64,000 nt of DNA from Flavonifractor plautii ATCC 29863 (GTDB lineage: Bacteria > Bacillota > Clostridia > Oscillospirales > Oscillospiraceae). The stretch covers positions 1 to 64,000 of the forward strand of contig NZ_JH417807.1 of assembly GCF_000239295.1 (NCBI RefSeq), read 5' to 3'. Of this stretch, positions 60,606-64,000 are shown one piece after another. Numbering within the stretch: position 1 is the first letter of the stretch; the number at the start of each line of letters is the position of its first letter. The translations under genes were made by a program, and so were the position numbers. The notes beneath the pieces are model-generated. The model had not been told where the DNA came from and did no database searches. It worked only from the letters and a program-made list of their open reading frames with translations.

Positions 60606-61061
60606 CTACCTTGTTCCCCGCCCTGCTGGACTTGTCAGCCAGCACCCAGGGTAGACCCGTGGCGGGCCTCCGGGGCCTGATTCCCTGCATGGTCCCCTTT
60701 TGAGCAACCCCTGTCTCCGTTGGCTCCCATACACACTGGTATACATCCAGCCCAGGTGTCGGTTCTGGAGTGTCCCCACACACCCTAACACCACATTTGC
60801 CGGGTCAGTATAGTCGAACGTGACAGTCCGCTCGGAGGATTGGACATGCAGCAGCATACCTGGGCCGAGGTTGGTAGGCGAGGACCACTTTGTACCAGAG
60901 CCACCACCGCCTGAGCCTGGGCTGGTACCGCCGCTGCCCGGCACGATGATATCTGATGCAAAGGCATTGATAGGAAGCATCGTGAGCACCAACAGCAGGC
61001 ACAACAAGCGCTTCAAGTTCCGCAATGAGGCACCTCCTTTCCTGGATTTGAGATTGTTCAT
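60606..61061 (-). pseudogene. 5' fragment of a secreted-protein gene
   Basis: ATG with GGAGGG upstream. A signal peptide (RLLCLLLVLTMLPINAFAS), a Gly/Ser linker and ~35 residues of beta-type sequence follow (SERTVTFDYTDPANVVLG). After that the frame reads through GC-rich sequence of different character (RGPCRESGPGGPPRVYPG). I read this as a gene cut by insertion of the mobilisation unit. The rest of the gene is not visible in the window. Confidence 0.6.
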
Positions 61062-61087
61062 AGCAATCCCTCCTTCGATGATGAACG

Positions 61088-61128
61088 CAAAAAGAGCGCG
61101 TCCCCAAAACTGGAAACGTGCTCTTCTG
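61088..61128 (-). terminator. Terminator of the S-layer-homology gene
   Basis: AGAGC-CGT pairs with ACG-GCTCT; on the minus strand CTTTTTG follows. It lies between the SLH gene stop and the truncated gene's start. Confidence 0.6.
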
Positions 61129-61155
61129 CCTAACCTGATATGAGATTGTTAAGGG

Positions 61156-62151
61156 TTAACTGAGATAGATGTTGGAAACTTCGGCATCACATGTTCTTCC
61201 GTAGCTAACCCCGATCGTTACCCGCTTAATCCCTGAGATATCTACAGAGTATGTTTTCGTAGTATCTGGATCCTGAATCGCATTGAGCCGCTGATCGTTA
61301 CTAATCATACTGTCGGCGCTATTTACAGTCACCCTATGCTCCACATCGTGAACCGACACAGTGAGCGTTAAGGTTGAATATCCAGTATTATCAAAATAAA
61401 TCCAGCCACCTGTGCCCTCGAAACCGGAGTTGTATAGATGGAAGACTCCGTTCTCATACTTAGAGCCGTCACCCTTAATGTAGAGGATGTTATCGTTGGT
61501 CAGGGTCAGAGAGCCTGCAGGCTTTTCAGGAGTAGAGGGTGTGCCACCGGAGCAGACTTCAAGGAGGCGATCCATGACCACAGCGGCCTGGGCACGGTCC
61601 ATGACCCCGGTACCATTGAAGGTGCCCTTATTGTCCACGCCGGTGAGCATGCCCATATTGTAGCAGACGGAGACAGCATCACGGTAGATGGAAGGAACAG
61701 AGGCCCAGTCGGCCACCTTGGAGGTGTCAGAAAGGGAGGATGTAGTGATACCCTCAGCCTTGAGGACGTTGTACATCAGCTGGGCCATGTCATAGCGGTT
61801 GATGGTACCCTCGGCAGTGACGTTGGTGCCAGTCAGGATGTTGGCGCTCTTGGCAGCGTCCATGAACTCGGAGTACCACTTCTCGCCTTCGGTGCCCAGC
61901 TTGTCCGCATAGAAGTGGCGGACGATCATGGTGACGAATTCCGCCCCTGTAAGCGTGTTGGAGGGAGCAAAGAGGTTGTTGCCAATGCCGGACATGATGC
62001 CCTTGTCGGCCATCTCGGTGATGGAGGAGGAAGCCCAGTGGCTGTCGGGCACATCGGTGAACTTCACGGAGGCCGCAAAGGCGGTGGTTGAGAACATAGT
62101 GACCGCCAAAGCGATGCTCATGGCACCGGCTAGAAATCGTTTCTTTTCCAT
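61156..62151 (-). CDS. S-layer-homology (SLH) domain protein
   Basis: A 331-residue exported protein. Signal peptide (KRFLAGAMSIALAVTMFSTT, cleavage near AFAA). Three SLH repeats occupy ~30-200 (VKFTDVPDSHWASSSITEMA, NRYDMAQLMYNVLKAEGITT, MDRAQAAVVMDRLLEV). A Thr/Pro linker and a C-terminal beta domain with a carbohydrate-binding look (NILYIKGDGSKYENGVFHLY, DISGIKRVTIGVSYG) follow, possibly NPCBM-like. It would be held to secondary cell-wall polymer. Confidence 0.85.
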   Translation of the reverse strand: MEKKRFLAGAMSIALAVTMFSTTAFAASVKFTDVPDSHWASSSITEMADKGIMSGIGNNLFAPSNTLTGAEFVTMIVRHFYADKLGTEGEKWYSEFMDAAKSANILTGTNVTAEGTINRYDMAQLMYNVLKAEGITTSSLSDTSKVADWASVPSIYRDAVSVCYNMGMLTGVDNKGTFNGTGVMDRAQAAVVMDRLLEVCSGGTPSTPEKPAGSLTLTNDNILYIKGDGSKYENGVFHLYNSGFEGTGGWIYFDNTGYSTLTLTVSVHDVEHRVTVNSADSMISNDQRLNAIQDPDTTKTYSVDISGIKRVTIGVSYGRTCDAEVSNIYLS

Positions 62152-62265
62152 TTTGAAGATCCCTCCTATGGATACTAAAATTCGACAGTTTTCTCCATTT
62201 TACCACGTGCACCGGCCAGACGCAAGGTATATCGCTGGCCTGTGATGCCCTCCCTGGCAGAATAT

Positions 62266-62300
62266 AAAACGGCTGACGGTCCAACCGCCAGCCGCTTTTT
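62266..62300. terminator. Bidirectional terminator
   Basis: CGGCTGACGGT (62270-62280) pairs with ACCGCCAGCCG (62284-62294) with one mismatch and a tight loop. CTTTTT follows on the plus strand and TTTTA on the minus strand. Confidence 0.75.
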
Positions 62301-62307
62301 CATAAGG

Positions 62308-62889
62308 TTATAAGCTGTTGCTACTATGAAACCTTAAATAATATTCTCTCGCCAATTTAGCCGGGCACTTTACATTGAGCGAGCTTTTGTCAGTTATATA
62401 CGAAACCATCGCCTGGTCGATCCTCTGCTGTTGCTCCATATCGAGCGTAGCACACAACATTTTATAAGTGGAGAGGACGGTCCAGTCATCAAAGTCTAAA
62501 TTGTGTTCTGTCCGCTCCATAATATGGACGATAATATCATCACAGCCACAGGGGTATGGGTAGTCTTGTACTATGTCAGTAAAAGTATCGATCAGTTTTT
62601 TACGGCGTTCTTCTTCCGTGTTGTTTTTTGATGGGGCGTAATACCGTTCCAAAGCCTTTTTTACCTTCAAAACAATGGGAGCATTTACATCACGTTCCCA
62701 ATTGTGGAGTTCCATTAAATACCGGGTATGGTCTTTCGGGGCAATACGAGCTTCCGCCATTAGTTCAAGTATATCTTCTTGTGCGTCACGGTGCAGACAG
62801 GCATAGCAAAGCCAAAATGCCCATACACGTTCCGAGAAGCTGAAGCGATAGAGCCCATCAAAAAAATGCTCTAAATCCAAAACCGTCAA
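62308..62889 (-). CDS. Hypothetical protein, 193 aa
   Basis: A helical soluble protein, no family recognised. Aromatic N-terminus (LEHFFDGLYRFSFSERVWAF) and a segment VQDYPYPCGCDDIIVHIMER. It follows a 138-codon frame by 3 nt and is probably in one operon with it. Confidence 0.65.
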   Translation of the reverse strand: MTVLDLEHFFDGLYRFSFSERVWAFWLCYACLHRDAQEDILELMAEARIAPKDHTRYLMELHNWERDVNAPIVLKVKKALERYYAPSKNNTEEERRKKLIDTFTDIVQDYPYPCGCDDIIVHIMERTEHNLDFDDWTVLSTYKMLCATLDMEQQQRIDQAMVSYITDKSSLNVKCPAKLAREYYLRFHSSNSL

Positions 62890-62892
62890 TGG

Positions 62893-63288
62893 TTAAAAAA
62901 TATCCCTTATGACAGGGCGCAGAGTGTGTGGGCTGCTTCTATTTTCAAGGATATATTGAAATACCTCGTCCTGTATGCGTTTAGCCCTGTCTTGGTACTC
63001 CTCCAGCCTTTGGTCTTCGGGAGGAATTTCTATTTCAAAGACCCGAAGATGGTTTGCCAGCTTCCATAGAGCATACAGCGGGACAGGACGGTCTTTGAAG
63101 TATTGATAGACGTTGGACCTCTCCAGAGCTCCCTTTGTAGGACTAAAGATAGAAATATCCATTTTACAGGCATATTCCACAAACTGATTCAGATTAAAAC
63201 CAAAGTCAGTTATCAGCACCTCCATTTCATTCATGATGACGTTGTCTTGCCGCCAAGGTTTCAAGGCGGCTCTTTCTTTGACACTCAT
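62893..63288 (-). CDS. Hypothetical protein, ~131 aa
   Basis: A soluble protein; the start is uncertain (ATG at 63288 or TTG at 63309, neither with a strong ribosome site). A central segment SNVYQYFKDRPVPLYALWKL could be part of a helix-turn-helix. It is transcribed with the 193-residue gene and diverges from the plus-strand small gene. Confidence 0.6.
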   Translation of the reverse strand: MSVKERAALKPWRQDNVIMNEMEVLITDFGFNLNQFVEYACKMDISIFSPTKGALERSNVYQYFKDRPVPLYALWKLANHLRVFEIEIPPEDQRLEEYQDRAKRIQDEVFQYILENRSSPHTLRPVIRDIF

Positions 63289-63463
63289 AGCGCACACCAC
63301 TTTTCTCAATGTGTCAGACGATATTTTTTAAATACTAGGTGACGGTTACTGACCAGAATTTGTGTGGTATCTTAAATCTGCAACAAGGGAATTTTCCGAC
63401 ATTGACTGCCGCAAGGTTCCCCTGTTCCTCCCCCCAGTCTGGGGCGGAAAGGAGGTGTTTTCT

Positions 63464-63685
63464 TTGACCGCAGAAGAACAGACCAAGCAGGTGGAAGCGA
63501 AGGCCTTGCTGACGTTGGATGTAGTATCGCGGGACGTCAGATGCTTAGTTGACGCTCTTCATCTCTTGGCAGAGGCTGACATGGGCCGATTCAAGTACGG
63601 CCGCCGCGCCATCGGCGGGGTGTGCTACGGCATCGAGGAAGCCATGAGCGACCTAGACCTCGCAGACTACCATTTGAACGGTTAG
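63464..63685 (+). CDS. Small hypothetical protein, 73 aa
   Basis: TTG start with AAAGGAGGTG 6 nt upstream. The protein (TAEEQTKQVEAKALLTLDVV then AMSDLDLADYHLNG) is helical and acidic with no recognised family. The open frame extends 34 codons upstream without a start signal. Confidence 0.65.
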   Translation: MTAEEQTKQVEAKALLTLDVVSRDVRCLVDALHLLAEADMGRFKYGRRAIGGVCYGIEEAMSDLDLADYHLNG

Positions 63686-63758
63686 CCAACCAGCAACCCT
63701 GGAGGCGCGGCCAGCGCCGCCCTCCGGGGCGCCCATCATCACTAAGGAGGAACCGATC

Positions 63759-64000
63759 ATGAAACACGAGTACACAGGACAAATGGCCCAGGCATTCCTG
63801 GGGACCCCCGCCGTCATCAGTCAGGTAGAGCCGATGAAGCGGCGCAGGCCCAAGGACGGCCCGGAGACCGTCAGCGACGATATCGGCGTTATGGTCCGGG
63901 CGGACGGCTGCGTATTGGCCCAGATCAGCCTGCCCTCGGGCGCTCTCGGGGGCCTCACCCAAGCGGACGTCACCGAGCGGAATCTTGCGCTTGACTTTAT
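63759..64000 (+). CDS. Hypothetical protein, 5' end only
   Basis: ATG with AAGGAGG 7 nt upstream. The frame (MKHEYTGQMAQAFLGTPAVI ... VMVRADGCVLAQISLPSG) is open to the window's edge, so the gene is partial. GC-rich codon use like the rest of the chromosome. No family recognised; probably in one operon with the preceding small gene. Confidence 0.6.
   Translation, partial: MKHEYTGQMAQAFLGTPAVISQVEPMKRRRPKDGPETVSDDIGVMVRADGCVLAQISLPSGALGGLTQADVTERNLALDF

Overview
The window looks like a high-GC gut Clostridia genome of the Oscillospiraceae type (Flavonifractor/Oscillibacter-like). Signs are the Gram-positive S-layer-homology protein, frequent TTG/GTG starts with strong AGGAGG ribosome sites, SpoVG and DUF3852/DUF4320/DUF6133/DUF6550-type families, and typical Firmicutes integrative-element genes. 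The assignment is inference from protein style only.

Positions 1-52,121 hold one integrative/conjugative element module. About 60 genes lie nose-to-tail on the minus strand, with one small plus-strand gene. From promoter-proximal to distal (right to left) the order is: (a) 40.5-52.1 kb, accessory cytosolic proteins, including a tandem group of ArdA-like antirestriction proteins, a DUF4314 protein and an adenine methylase; (b) 37.8-40.5 kb, SpoVG, YodL-like, DUF3849-like and AbrB-like proteins; (c) 29.9-37.8 kb, a Tad-type pilus set (Flp-like pilin, prepilin peptidase, CpaB, TadZ, TadA, TadB, TadC, pseudopilins); (d) 14.5-29.7 kb, the type IV secretion channel (DUF6550, a secreted protein, Maff2/VirB2-like, VirB6-like, VirB3-like, split VirB4, M23 peptidase) interleaved with a C5 methylase, a PAPS-reductase-like protein and small cargo genes; (e) 0.2-14.5 kb, more cargo, a probable oriT, a ribbon-helix-helix accessory protein, a MobL-type relaxase fused to Sel1 repeats, a Toprim/DUF3991 protein, the VirD4/TraG coupling protein and two small genes.

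Positions 52.2-53.2 kb are a tRNA locus. Two intact tRNA-Ala(GGC) genes point away from each other. Each is preceded by an identical promoter in a ~95-bp inverted repeat and by a truncated tRNA-like segment. Their 3' ends face the two mobile regions. To the right are decayed or small mobile-element pieces: a serine recombinase with one nonsense codon and one frameshift, a small conserved gene, a sigma-like HTH gene, an XRE regulator, a KTR protein, an ECF sigma/DUF4179 pair, and a truncated, frameshifted mobilisation relaxase. From 60.6 kb come chromosomal-looking genes: a truncated secreted protein, an S-layer-homology protein, two unknowns and two plus-strand small genes, the last running off the window.

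Two patterns cut across gene boundaries. First, many otherwise unrelated soluble proteins of the conjugative module, and the relaxase, end in the same kind of short hydrophobic tail: leucine, isoleucine or methionine, then usually a small or polar residue, then Met or Leu at the very C-terminus. T4SS ATPases, membrane parts and genes outside the element mostly lack it. I suggest a shared C-terminal sorting signal, possibly for conjugative co-transfer. Second, about ten terminator-like hairpins sit directly 5' of genes inside the same-strand cluster, too close to the start codons for a promoter to fit. This suggests control by read-through or processive antitermination.
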